Shown piece after piece: positions 63,780 through 64,000 of a stretch of DNA of 64,000 nucleotides. Position 1 is the first letter of the stretch. Each line of letters opens with the position of its first letter. Below the pieces are notes generated by a model. It ran no database searches. It saw only the letters and a list, made by a program, of their open reading frames with translations, and was not told the origin of the DNA. Source of the DNA: Luteibacter yeojuensis (lineage in GTDB: Bacteria > Pseudomonadota > Gammaproteobacteria > Xanthomonadales > Rhodanobacteraceae). Where the stretch lies: positions 1,488,001-1,552,000 of the forward strand of contig NZ_JAAQTL010000001.1 in NCBI RefSeq assembly GCF_011742875.1, read 5' to 3'. The position numbers and the translations under genes were made by a program.

Positions 63780-64000
63780 AGCGGCGCATCCTCCTCCTGT
63801 CCGTGTCCGCCGGCGCGGGCCATGTCCGCGCGGCGCAGGCGCTCGAAGCGGCGGTTGCCACGCTGGCGGAGGACGGACGCGAGGTGGAGGCCCGCCACCT
63901 GGACGTGATGGACTATGTGCCATCGAGCTTCCGGCGCATCTACGCCGATTTCTACCTGCGCCTCATCACGCGGCATCCGCAGCTGTGGGGCATGCTTTAC
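63776..64000 (+). CDS. GT28-type glycosyltransferase, MGDG synthase/UgtP-like (partial, runs off the window)
   Basis: The first 75 residues are present. KRRILLLSVSAGAGHVRAAQALEAAV, with SxGxGHxRAA, and the downstream DVMDYVPSSFRRIYADFYLRLI match the N-terminal acceptor domain of monogalactosyldiacylglycerol synthases and bacterial UgtP-like glycolipid synthases. It starts at a GTG overlapping the ppk1 stop by 4 bases. In some bacteria related enzymes make membrane glycolipids under phosphate starvation, which would fit the phoB-phoR-ppk1 setting; that link is inference. Confidence 0.8.
   Translation, partial: MKRRILLLSVSAGAGHVRAAQALEAAVATLAEDGREVEARHLDVMDYVPSSFRRIYADFYLRLITRHPQLWGMLY

Noticed and set aside
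60735..63923. Very long open frame on the minus strand opposite phoR and ppk1 (over 1000 codons)
   Set aside because: It mirrors ppk1 and phoR, whose motifs are complete. Long antisense frames are expected in high-GC DNA, and the translation lacks any family motif.

Overview
This is one contiguous stretch of a high-GC gammaproteobacterial chromosome. Gene content and order point to the Lysobacterales (Xanthomonadales), most likely a Rhodanobacteraceae member such as Luteibacter or Dyella. That placement is inference from FabV as enoyl-ACP reductase, an NAD-type isocitrate dehydrogenase, the two-REP hairpin repeats and the synteny; no 16S gene is present to prove it.

Layout. 1-1.8 kb is an accessory segment: a Tlde1-like L,D-transpeptidase effector candidate coupled to a small membrane protein. 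1.8-5.8 kb is dnaQ-rnhA-methyltransferase facing gloB-mltD. 5.8-7.1 kb is fabV. 7.2-16 kb is the proteostasis block tig-clpP-clpX-lon-hupB-ppiD (minus strand), with tRNA-Val and tRNA-Asp between hupB and ppiD. 16.1-18.1 kb is soxR divergent from an MFS pump, with a clear SoxR box between them. 18.2-19.1 kb is a six-tRNA array. 19.2-23.5 kb is rlmE-ftsH divergent from yhbY, an Mth938-domain gene and a ketopantoate reductase. 23.6-26.7 kb is surE-pcm-yqaA-nlpD. 26.9-35.7 kb has an Smr-domain gene and then a long minus-strand run pyrG-kdsA-(membrane protein)-eno-ftsB-ispD-ispF-mgtE-truD. 35.8-39.7 kb is a prolyl aminopeptidase and parE. 39.8-46.8 kb is pcnB-folK-(glycosyltransferase)-panB-panC-panD-pgi. 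47-49.5 kb is tRNA-Glu, a 7Fe ferredoxin and two tandem halovibrin-like lipoproteins. 49.7-55.8 kb is dapA-bamC divergent from gcvR-bcp, then phoH, thiD and lpxO. 56-57.7 kb is isocitrate dehydrogenase and grxC with an AhpD-like gene. 57.9-64 kb is a BepA-like M48 protease, phoB-phoR, ppk1 and the start of a GT28-type glycosyltransferase.

Most of the window is conserved housekeeping DNA: protein quality control, envelope biogenesis (MltD, NlpD, KdsA, FtsB, BamC, BepA, LpxO), isoprenoid and pantothenate synthesis, and phosphate/polyphosphate control. Tight ATGA, GTGA and TGATG overlaps show several operons.

The more unusual items are: (1) the candidate effector/immunity pair at the left end; (2) a GlcNAc-type glycosyltransferase inside the pcnB-folK-pan operon, thrown out of frame by a nine-C run, which could be phase variation, decay or sequence error; (3) four near-identical REP-pair hairpins, two of which supply the stop codon of the adjacent gene; (4) two tandem halovibrin-like lipoproteins; (5) direct SoxR control of a drug pump. 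No CRISPR array, insertion sequence or prophage was recognised.
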